Source: RGIG1959 sp045637645
GTDB taxonomy: Bacteria; Bacillota; Clostridia; Oscillospirales; Acutalibacteraceae
Length of the DNA stretch: 55,132 bases
Direction: 5' to 3'
NCBI GenBank assembly: GCA_045637645.1
Contig: JAZTZV010000106.1
Location: forward strand, 1-55,132
In this document: piece after piece, positions 48,779 through 55,132 of the stretch
Position numbering within the stretch: the first letter of the stretch is position 1
Layout: each line of letters starts with the position of its first letter
Program-made: the position numbers and the translations under genes
The notes under the pieces: generated by a model
The model's database searches: none
What the model was told of the DNA's origin: nothing
Seen by the model: only the letters and a program-made list of their open reading frames with translations

Positions 48779-51700
48779 ATGACAAAACGAATTACAGGAC
48801 TGTTGCTCAGCATTGTGATGCTGATCGGGCTTTTGCCGATGTCGGCATTAGCGGACGGGCTTTCTATCGAAACGTTGACTTTTCTTAAAGTCTATGTTGA
48901 CGAACCTGTTGCAGGGTGTGCAGCGGACTTCGATGCGGGTGTCGTTGCCTTGCCGACAAACGCTGCGCGTGTGTATGTGGAGCAGAAAGACAATCTCCAT
49001 TATTATCACGGTGTAGGTTGGTACGATTACACCGACGGGCGTTATCTGGAAGAAGGCGAAAGTTTTGTCGCGGGACATGAATATACGGTGCACGTGGCGG
49101 TGTATGTCCAGAACTATTTCTATCAGTTTTCTTCCTCGCTGGAAGCGACCGTCAACGGCGAATCTGCGAGTGTTACGAACGGATATACCAGTAAAACCGA
49201 GGTAAAATATGATTTCGGTGTTTGCCAAAACCCGCCTCCCGATATTACGGCGGTGACGGTCGGCGGCAATTTGCGCCCTGTTGCGGGACAGGCTCCTGTC
49301 TTTACGCTGGCGTACGATCACGAGCGTATGGAGATTGACCCTTACGCAGGTACGGCGTTTATCAACGGTGTCGCGTGGTATAACAGCAACACCTACGATA
49401 TATTGGATCAAACCGATACGTTTAAGGCGGGGCAGACGTATACGATGCTGGTGCAATTCAAAGCCAAAGGCAACTATCGGTTTGCGACAAAAGACGGCGA
49501 GAGCCTTGTTGAAGGCACTGTCGAAGGCATTAAAGCCAAGAATATTTCATCGCAAGAAGACGATCAAAGTCGTTGCTTGAAACTGCAAGTCGAGTTTACG
49601 TGCGACCAAGACGACACGCTCGGCGGCGGTGCCGGTTATATCGGCTTGGACATTCCATACCCCGTTGCAGGCAAGAAAATGTCGTATGAGCCGACGCTGT
49701 ACGGTGAAAATTGTGAGTACTCATACCTGACCGAGGACGGGTTTTACGATGGTGTAAAATGGGTCAACCGCACTCACGATTTTACATACAACAAGGATGC
49801 GGTGTTCAGCGAGGGTTCTGATTACAGCGTCACGGTATTGGTGAAAGCAAAATCCGTTTTGCAGGACGAGTCGCGCCTTCGTTACCTTTTGCACGAGGAC
49901 GGCACGGTGGATCCGTATATTTGTGCCACTGTCAACGGATTGCCTGCGCGTGTCGAACCATACGGCGATCAAAGCCCTGTACAAGTCGTGCAGGTCACAT
50001 TTGATTTCCCTGCCTGTAACAGCACCGCCCGCACCATTGACGACATTACCTTTACGGATATCCGCACTCCCGTAGTCGGGAACAAGGTGGATACGGTGGC
50101 AACCGTAGAATATGGGTATAAAGAGAATATCCCTACCACGAAAAAAACGGTGGAGCTTACGTGGGTGCAAATCGACGAAAACGAATCTGAGAGTCGTGAA
50201 TTGACCGAAGATGACGTTTTCGAGGAAGGATACCGCTATATATGGGTGGTCGATTTATCAGCGGACTCCTTGAGTGATTTTGCGGTGGAAGATCAACAGC
50301 TCAATGTGTCTGTTCGCGGCGCAGTTGAAACGGGGAGCCAGCCGGTTTCTTCAAAACAGATTTCGGTTGCCGCGCTTTATATGCCGTATGAGTCATTACC
50401 GGATCCGATCGGTCGCCTTGACATCATCGGTGCGGTGGCACCGACGGTCGGAGAGCGTCCGTATTATGATGCGGCGCTGACCGAAGCGCTGATGCCGTAT
50501 GCATCGATCACCACTGTGACATGGCTTGAAAATGGCTATGTCATGGCGGAAAACGCGACGTTCAAAAAAGGCAATTCGTATAGTGTGATATATGGCGTTG
50601 AAACGGTTGAACCTTATACGTTTGAGCAATCAGCCATTATACGCGGATCGGTCAACGGTGATGAAACGTTGTACAACGGATATGACGGATCGACCGGACG
50701 CAATATCGCTGTTAGTGACGATGGGCGTACGGCGAGTATTATGTGGGTGTACGGCGAGCTTGGTAATGCCTCCTATACGGGAGTGACCGATTATGTGGAG
50801 ATCGGCGGACTGATGCGCCCCGCGCCCGGTCAGACCCCCGATTTTAAAGTGGATATCAGCAGTTCTTACACGCAATTCGGCGGTGTGACATGGTATGAAC
50901 TGGATGAAAACGGGTATCGGATCCGTTCGCTTGCCTATGATGAGTGCTTTAAGAAGAACACCGTGTATCGGGCGGAGATCCGCATCCTCCCGTCGGCAGG
51001 ACGGTCGATCAACCTTGATTCCCGCGGTGCGGTACTCAACGGCGAATTTGCGCAGTATTATTATCTGTCGGGTGAAGCGGTGGTTGTGTATGCCGAATAC
51101 GATACATCGTACTGCATCACGGAGATGGATATTCTGGATGTGCAATATCCGATCGGCGGTAAAACGCCGGACACGAACGTGGTGATTCGCGGCGTGAAGT
51201 CGGACGTGGATACCTATGCGAACGGCTCGCAGATTGACTGGTATTATGAAACCAATCCCGGCACGGCCGCGGCGGGATTCAGCCGACTGGACGGTAAGTT
51301 CAAATCCGATCGTCGCCATCAGGCGTATGTCACGCTTCGGACAGTGGGGGATTATTGGTTTGCTACCGATAACGAAGGCAATCTTGTTGTGGATGTCTGT
51401 ATTGACGGCGTGCCCGTGGATTTCTCGTATGTCACCGATACGTATCTTGATGACGGTGCGGTGAACAAGTTGGAAACGGCACGCACCTATGACCTTGCCA
51501 AAAACCAAAACGGTGTATTTGTCGGCGGTCTGTTGCTGACGGATGGCTTGTATCTTGAAAGCAATCGTCGGGGCGTACAAACCGAAGATACGGTTGATAA
51601 AGAGAATGGTTATGCTTATTATGAAAACGGCGTATTGACGTTGCACGACTTTGTGTGGAATACGCGCAGCGATTACGATGCGATTGCGAGTTTCCAACCG

Positions 51701-52372
51701 CTGACGGTGTATATCGAAGGCGAAAACGAGCTGATAACGAACAGTACGGGCATCAACATCAGCAAGGCGCTGACGTTGACGGGCGATAAAGATGCGATAT
51801 TTGAATTGACCTCCGAACAATACGGCATCTTTGTGGACGATACCCTGACGGTCAACGGCGGTAACTGGTATATCACCAACACAACTTATGACGGCATCTG
51901 GCTGTACAGTGATTTTACGATGACCGATGGCCTTCTGTACGTTTACGGCGGGTCGAGCGGTATCTGGGGTGACGATTGGCCGAGCCTGAACGTCAGCGGC
52001 GGCGTATTGCAAGCGGAATCGCCCAATGGCGATGCCATCGCGTGGTGCGACAGCAATATCGCGGACGGTGCTGTGGTTGAGGTTGCAACCTCGGTCGGCG
52101 GCACCTACAAAACATGGGATGGTGTGACCGATTTTGATGCGTATGCAGGTGTGCGGATTCAGTTCCACGAAGAAAACCCCGAAATCCTCAAGGGTGACGT
52201 AAACTTCGACGGTCAAGTCACGGCGTTTGATGCGTTGATGATCCTGCAAGAAGCCAACGGCAAAGGCACCCTGACGGGTGATGCGCTTGTGGCGGCAGAT
52301 GTCAACGGCGACGGTCCGGTCACGGCGTTTGATGCGCTCGGTGCGTTGCAACTCGCCAACAGCGCCGCGTGA
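48779..52372 (+). CDS. Large secreted protein: seven repeated beta modules, beta-helix-like region, C-terminal dockerin
   Basis: 1197 residues. Signal peptide ~1-25. Seven related ~120-residue modules follow (about 30-150, 155-285, 290-415, 418-535, 540-665, 668-780, 783-905), each with a P-V-A-G-type opening, a GVxWY strand, F-K-x-G-x-x-Y and a VNG turn. Next is a region (~950-1120) of short repeats such as LTVYIEGENELITNSTGI and LTVNGGNWYITNTTYDGI that suggests a parallel beta-helix. The type I dockerin (~1138-1195) closes the protein. No enzyme motif is clear; the beta-helix could be carbohydrate-acting or structural. GGGAGGA precedes ATG 48779. Probably secreted to a cohesin scaffold. Confidence 0.87.
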   Translation: MTKRITGLLLSIVMLIGLLPMSALADGLSIETLTFLKVYVDEPVAGCAADFDAGVVALPTNAARVYVEQKDNLHYYHGVGWYDYTDGRYLEEGESFVAGHEYTVHVAVYVQNYFYQFSSSLEATVNGESASVTNGYTSKTEVKYDFGVCQNPPPDITAVTVGGNLRPVAGQAPVFTLAYDHERMEIDPYAGTAFINGVAWYNSNTYDILDQTDTFKAGQTYTMLVQFKAKGNYRFATKDGESLVEGTVEGIKAKNISSQEDDQSRCLKLQVEFTCDQDDTLGGGAGYIGLDIPYPVAGKKMSYEPTLYGENCEYSYLTEDGFYDGVKWVNRTHDFTYNKDAVFSEGSDYSVTVLVKAKSVLQDESRLRYLLHEDGTVDPYICATVNGLPARVEPYGDQSPVQVVQVTFDFPACNSTARTIDDITFTDIRTPVVGNKVDTVATVEYGYKENIPTTKKTVELTWVQIDENESESRELTEDDVFEEGYRYIWVVDLSADSLSDFAVEDQQLNVSVRGAVETGSQPVSSKQISVAALYMPYESLPDPIGRLDIIGAVAPTVGERPYYDAALTEALMPYASITTVTWLENGYVMAENATFKKGNSYSVIYGVETVEPYTFEQSAIIRGSVNGDETLYNGYDGSTGRNIAVSDDGRTASIMWVYGELGNASYTGVTDYVEIGGLMRPAPGQTPDFKVDISSSYTQFGGVTWYELDENGYRIRSLAYDECFKKNTVYRAEIRILPSAGRSINLDSRGAVLNGEFAQYYYLSGEAVVVYAEYDTSYCITEMDILDVQYPIGGKTPDTNVVIRGVKSDVDTYANGSQIDWYYETNPGTAAAGFSRLDGKFKSDRRHQAYVTLRTVGDYWFATDNEGNLVVDVCIDGVPVDFSYVTDTYLDDGAVNKLETARTYDLAKNQNGVFVGGLLLTDGLYLESNRRGVQTEDTVDKENGYAYYENGVLTLHDFVWNTRSDYDAIASFQPLTVYIEGENELITNSTGINISKALTLTGDKDAIFELTSEQYGIFVDDTLTVNGGNWYITNTTYDGIWLYSDFTMTDGLLYVYGGSSGIWGDDWPSLNVSGGVLQAESPNGDAIAWCDSNIADGAVVEVATSVGGTYKTWDGVTDFDAYAGVRIQFHEENPEILKGDVNFDGQVTAFDALMILQEANGKGTLTGDALVAADVNGDGPVTAFDALGALQLANSAA
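52193..52369 (+). repeat. Dockerin-coding direct repeat, copy 2
   Basis: Second near-identical copy of the dockerin DNA, ~3.77 kb from copy 1. The upstream parts of the two genes are not similar. Confidence 0.9.
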
Positions 52373-52483
52373 AAAAAGCAAAACAGTCGCGAAAAGTTGT
52401 CACTGCGCATACAAACCGATCATCCAACCAAAGCGGATGATGTACAGGTAAGAGCTTCAATCACAAGAAAAAGTGTATATAGT

Positions 52484-52517
52484 AAAAACGGCGTCAGAGT
52501 TTTCTGTCGCCGTTTTT
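52484..52517 (+). terminator. Terminator of the dockerin gene
   Basis: Stem AAAAACGGCG / CGCCGTTTTT with a loop of 14 bases and T-rich flank. Between it and the gene (52373-52483) I see nothing else. Confidence 0.85.
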
Positions 52518-52568
52518 GTTAGTATATGAAAAAGTGGGATATAGTATCCTCGCTTTACATGTATTTCC

Positions 52569-52717
52569 TCTTTTGGCATGTTTGAAAAGCGGAAGTCTCA
52601 TCAACTACACGCCCTAAAAACAGTCCACAGGACTGTTTTCTTAACGGGCTTTCGATCCTCTTGCTCCAAAAAAGAAAAACAGCTCAACCGAAAGGTTGAA
52701 CTGTTTTTCTGGTGGAG
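52569..52717. repeat. 185-bp-spaced tandem repeat, copy 1
   Basis: 149 bases very similar to 52754-52903. Contains two hairpins: AAAACAGTCC / GGACTGTTTT and AAAAACAGCTCAACC / GGTTGAACTGTTTTT, then TGGTGGAG. Lies at the end of the mobile element and overlaps the recombinase 3' end. Confidence 0.88.
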
Positions 52718-54398
52718 ACGAAGAGCTTTTAAGGAATAGGGAGTGAGATCTCGTCTTTTGGTGTGTTTGAAAGGGGTAAGTCTCATCAACTACACGCCCT
52801 AAAAACAGTCCACTGGACTGTTTTCTTAACGGGCTTTCGATCCTCTTGCTCCACGAAAAGAAAAACAGCCCAACCAAAAGGTTGAACTGTTTTTCTGGTG
52901 GAGCGGGTGTCATCAAGGATGAACACCCCTCCGTTTCGGTATTTTCGCCCTCAAAAGCTTCTTCAATATCATCAAGCGGGATGTTTTCGATGCTCAAAGG
53001 CTTCTTGCTCGCATTGATAATCAAGGTGAAGTGATCGTCATACAAGTAAATGGAGTGAACGAATATATTGATAATCGCTCTGCACTTATTAAAGTCATCA
53101 AGTGGCATCTCGCACACATAATCAAGAAAGGCTAAAATCTGCGCTTCGGACAAACAGATTTTTTTGTTGTTCTCAATAGCGAGCTGAGTTTCCAATTCCT
53201 CTTTTTCTGCTTGCCGCTGATGCAGTCGCTCAGTGAGCATATCAACCGCTTGCCCCTGCTCAATACCTTTCCAAAGATTCTCGATGGCAATATCAACTTC
53301 CTTGATTGCCTTTTTGAGTTCACGTACCGATATGTTATCGGGACTTTTGTTACATTCCTCTGCAACCCGTTTTGCGATATATCGAATTTTATCATCGGTG
53401 AGCATTTTAAGGCATTCGCCGACAACACGATCTTCGATATAATCCTTACCGATTATCTTCTTATCACATTTCTTTTTACGAGCCTTCTTGCACATATAAT
53501 AGTGGTACTGCTTACCGGACTTTCCCGTGCCGCCATACCCCACCATCATTTCCTTACAATGACCGCAGAAAAGTTTTGTAGTTAAGAGATATTCGTTTTC
53601 GCCCCGTGTTCGGGCGGGTGCAGATTTGTTCTTATTCATAAGCGCTTGTACCCGATAAAATAAGTCATCATCCAAGATGCGTGGCATACCACCGGGCGTT
53701 TCAACTCCTTTGTATAAATATATGCCAATATAACGTTTGTTTTTGAGAAGGCGGCTAAGGCTATTATATGTGAACTCATTGCCGATAGAGGTTTTAACCT
53801 TTCTTCGCTGTAAATCTTTAACGATTTCCGCTTTGGTTTCACCACTTGCATATCGTTCAAATATTTCACGGACAATAGCCGCTTCTGCTTCATCAACATA
53901 AAAGGTGCGGTCTTTCTTATCCACCTTAAATCCAAGACCAGGATTGCTACCGTTTGACAGGCATTTCTCGGCATTGATAGACATACCTCGGTGGATTTTC
54001 TGCGCAAGTTCAACCGAGTAGTATTCTGCCATACTTTCGAGGACGCCTTCAATAAGGATGCCCGAAGCATCATCGGTGATGTTTTCTTTTGCTGATAAAA
54101 CCCTAACACCGTTTTTCTTTAATTTTGCTTTATAAATCGCACTATCATAACGATTACGGGCGAAGCGATCAAGCTGGTAGACAAGCACACCTTCAAAGGT
54201 GTGCTTGTCGCTGTCGCCAATCATTTTTTGAAAATCCGTACGCGTATCAAACTTGCCGCTTTGCGCACGGTCGATATATTCACCGACGATTGTATAATTG
54301 TGCGCTTGGGCATATTCGTAGCAAACTTTCAATTGTCCTTCAATGGACTGCTCGGTTTGACTGTGACTGGAAAACCGAGCGTATATCACAACATTCAT
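52641..54398 (-). CDS. Large serine recombinase (site-specific integrase) with repeat-encoded tail
   Basis: 585 residues. Resolvase domain (~1-150): catalytic Ser in VVIYARFSSHSQTEQS and the arginine helix VYQLDRFARNRYDSA. Recombinase domain (~160-270), a zinc ribbon (~300-345; LFCGHCKEMMVGYG ... YYMCKKARKKKCDKK) and a coiled coil (~370-450). The family-like part ends near PLDDIEEAFEGE (~490). The last ~95 residues are read from the two tandem repeats and their hairpins, giving PPEKQFNL twice. Such tails are unlikely to be needed for activity. GGAGG lies 7 bases before ATG 54398. It integrates and excises the element by strand exchange. Confidence 0.93.
   Translation of the reverse strand: MNVVIYARFSSHSQTEQSIEGQLKVCYEYAQAHNYTIVGEYIDRAQSGKFDTRTDFQKMIGDSDKHTFEGVLVYQLDRFARNRYDSAIYKAKLKKNGVRVLSAKENITDDASGILIEGVLESMAEYYSVELAQKIHRGMSINAEKCLSNGSNPGLGFKVDKKDRTFYVDEAEAAIVREIFERYASGETKAEIVKDLQRRKVKTSIGNEFTYNSLSRLLKNKRYIGIYLYKGVETPGGMPRILDDDLFYRVQALMNKNKSAPARTRGENEYLLTTKLFCGHCKEMMVGYGGTGKSGKQYHYYMCKKARKKKCDKKIIGKDYIEDRVVGECLKMLTDDKIRYIAKRVAEECNKSPDNISVRELKKAIKEVDIAIENLWKGIEQGQAVDMLTERLHQRQAEKEELETQLAIENNKKICLSEAQILAFLDYVCEMPLDDFNKCRAIINIFVHSIYLYDDHFTLIINASKKPLSIENIPLDDIEEAFEGENTETEGCSSLMTPAPPEKQFNLLVGLFFFSWSKRIESPLRKQSSGLFLGRVVDETYPFQTHQKTRSHSLFLKSSSSPPEKQFNLSVELFFFFGARGSKAR
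52754..52903. repeat. 185-bp-spaced tandem repeat, copy 2
   Basis: Second copy with the same order of conserved TCATCAACTACACGCCC, first hairpin, ACGGGCTTTCGATCC, second hairpin and TGGTGGAG. Wholly inside the recombinase reading frame. Confidence 0.88.
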
Positions 54399-54471
54399 AT
54401 ATACGCCTCCATTCGTATTCATACAATCATTATAATCAACCTCCCTCAATAGTCGAATGTGCGGAGAAAAA

Positions 54472-54654
54472 TCAGGCACCCGATGCTGATGCATCGGGTG
54501 TCTTATCGACGTATTCGGGGTGTTTGGCAAGCCAGTGTTCAAAGTAGGCCTCGCCTTCGTCGCTGTCATAAAATTTCCGAATTTCAGGCGTCAACGCTTT
54601 TGCCAATGACGCGAGCAGTTCTTCGGGCAACTCAATATAGGGGTATTGTTTCAT
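54472..54654 (-). CDS. Small hypothetical protein of the mobile element
   Basis: 60 residues, acidic, no membrane helix or signal peptide; KQYPYIELPEELLASLAKAL then YDSDEGEAYFEHWLAKHPEY. I recognise no function. GAGGTG lies 6 bases before ATG 54654. It is 9 bases after the ParB-like gene and 73 bases before the recombinase, so the three are probably one transcript. Many integrative elements in Clostridia carry a small gene of this size at this point, but I cannot name it. Confidence 0.68.
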   Translation of the reverse strand: MKQYPYIELPEELLASLAKALTPEIRKFYDSDEGEAYFEHWLAKHPEYVDKTPDASASGA

Positions 54655-54663
54655 AAGCGCACC

Positions 54664-55131
54664 TCATCGATCTCGTTCACGTTGACGGATCAGATATCGG
54701 TGATAATGCTCGCAAGCTTTCATCACGAATTCCTCTGTCTGTTTGGTGTTGGCGTTGGGGACATATTGGCGAATGCGTTCCAGCGGTACTCTGAACATTT
54801 CTCGTTGGTTGGCTTTTTCTTCGCTCATTACGGCGGCAATGCCTTCGGCGGTCAGCGTTCCTGCTTGACTCATCTTTTTGAGACGACAAGCTTGCGATAG
54901 CGACGGGGTGCAATCGTTTACCTCCATTTGTCGGAACAAGCAACGCTGTTCCTGCTCATCAAGATACGAAAGCTCGACAGCAGGCGTAAAGGAAATCCGT
55001 CCGTCATCGACATATTGCAGAATTTCGGGGATCAGGTTGGTAAGACGGATATAGCGTTGGACTTGCCTACCACTATCGGTATCAGAGATTTCTTCTCGTG
55101 ACTTGTGGCCAACTTGTCCACAAGTTCGTCC
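54664..55131 (-). CDS. ParB/Spo0J-family partition protein, C-terminal part (5' end outside window)
   Basis: The last 155 residues of a gene open to the right edge. The sequence RTCGQVGHKSREEISDTD followed by VQRYIRLTNLIPEILQYVDDG is the ParB helix-turn-helix core, then FTPAVELSYL, TPSLSQACRLKKMSQ and a helical C-terminus. It lacks the N-terminal nuclease-like CTPase part, which would lie outside the window. ParB homologues on integrative elements help segregation of the excised circle or act as regulators. First of three genes in a row with the small orf and recombinase. Confidence 0.88.
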   Translation of the reverse strand, partial: GRTCGQVGHKSREEISDTDSGRQVQRYIRLTNLIPEILQYVDDGRISFTPAVELSYLDEQEQRCLFRQMEVNDCTPSLSQACRLKKMSQAGTLTAEGIAAVMSEEKANQREMFRVPLERIRQYVPNANTKQTEEFVMKACEHYHRYLIRQRERDR

Positions 55132-55132
55132 T

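Larger units (their letters stand above)
52569..55132. mobile_element. Left end of an integrative element (continues beyond the window)
   Basis: Serine recombinase, small orf and ParB-like gene in one minus-strand row, with terminal repeats, more AT-rich coding than the host genes to the left, placed directly after a host terminator. This order (recombinase at the edge, partition gene inside) is that of integrative conjugative or mobilizable elements of Clostridia. The exact junction, between about 52520 and 52640, and the other end are not visible. Confidence 0.6.

Noticed and set aside
52569..52903. A CRISPR array
   Set aside because: Only two long units with internal hairpins are present; there are no short regular repeats with unique spacers and no cas genes in the window.
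54125..54547. Plus-strand frames over the recombinase N-terminus
   Set aside because: Antisense of the resolvase domain, no domain and no ribosome site.

Overview
The window reads as a chromosomal segment of an anaerobic, low-to-mid GC Firmicute, most likely a gut or rumen Clostridia member of the Oscillospirales/Ruminococcaceae type. The grounds are a T-box leader, Shine-Dalgarno-driven starts that include GTG and TTG, the spore-associated protein YunB, meso-diaminopimelate dehydrogenase, a pyruvate kinase with a C-terminal PEP-utilizer domain, CsoR/CopA and Feo modules of Firmicute type, and several secreted proteins with type I dockerin modules (as in cellulosome-making Ruminococcaceae). 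The species assignment is inference; no rRNA is present.

Layout. 1-5.4 kb: the 3' part of ilvC, a zinc-ribbon/TIR/alpha-CTD-like protein, a small zinc-ribbon membrane protein, and the DUF711-ACT pair on the minus strand. 5.6-10.2 kb: a plus-strand run of PHP phosphatase, Lrp/AsnC regulator, aminotransferase, ispE, zinc metallopeptidase and a small membrane protein. 10.2-15.2 kb: leucine T-box leader with leuA-leuB, yunB, ddh. 15.2-18.1 kb: copper operon csoR-copA, where copA carries an in-frame fused copZ with its own internal ribosome site. 18.2-20.2 kb: a secreted protein with an N-terminal dockerin-like module. 20.2-27.4 kb: pyk (minus), valS, a PHP protein, tRNA-Leu(UAG), a nucleotidyltransferase, yfcE-like phosphodiesterase and a DUF2500-like protein. 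27.5-34.1 kb: a secreted C39-peptidase-like dockerin protein, a histidine phosphatase, a frameshifted membrane-protein gene, a membrane-anchored GDPD and two small membrane proteins. 34.1-37.3 kb: iron module (DtxR/MntR-type repressor, feoA, feoB, Cys-rich FeoB-associated peptide). 37.4-41.1 kb: an NhaC-type antiporter with a DnaJ-like zinc-finger insert, a phosphoribosyltransferase-like protein, a 45-residue Cys-Gly-tailed membrane peptide, and a hemolysin III family protein. 41.1-46.2 kb: a sugar-type ABC importer (permeases and binding protein, minus strand) divergent from a 7-TM LuxR-type regulator, then an unknown gene behind two tandem palindromes. 46.3-52.4 kb: two large secreted dockerin proteins whose dockerins are nearly identical in DNA. 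52.5-55.1 kb: the end of an integrative mobile element (serine recombinase, small orf, ParB-like protein) bordered by a tandem ~185-bp repeat.

How parts work together. Metal homeostasis is self-contained in two modules, each with visible operators: CsoR box between -35 and -10 for copper, and two 7-4-7 palindromes at feoA and between feoA and feoB. Leucine synthesis is controlled by tRNA-Leu charging through the T-box. The four dockerin proteins imply cohesin partners elsewhere in the genome.

The most interesting points are the CopA-CopZ fusion with a retained internal Shine-Dalgarno site, the zinc-finger-bearing antiporter, the TIR protein containing an RNA polymerase alpha-CTD-like domain, the duplicated feo operator, the tiny Cys-Gly peptide, and the recombinase whose C-terminus is read from repeated hairpins. 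No CRISPR array and no complete phage was seen.
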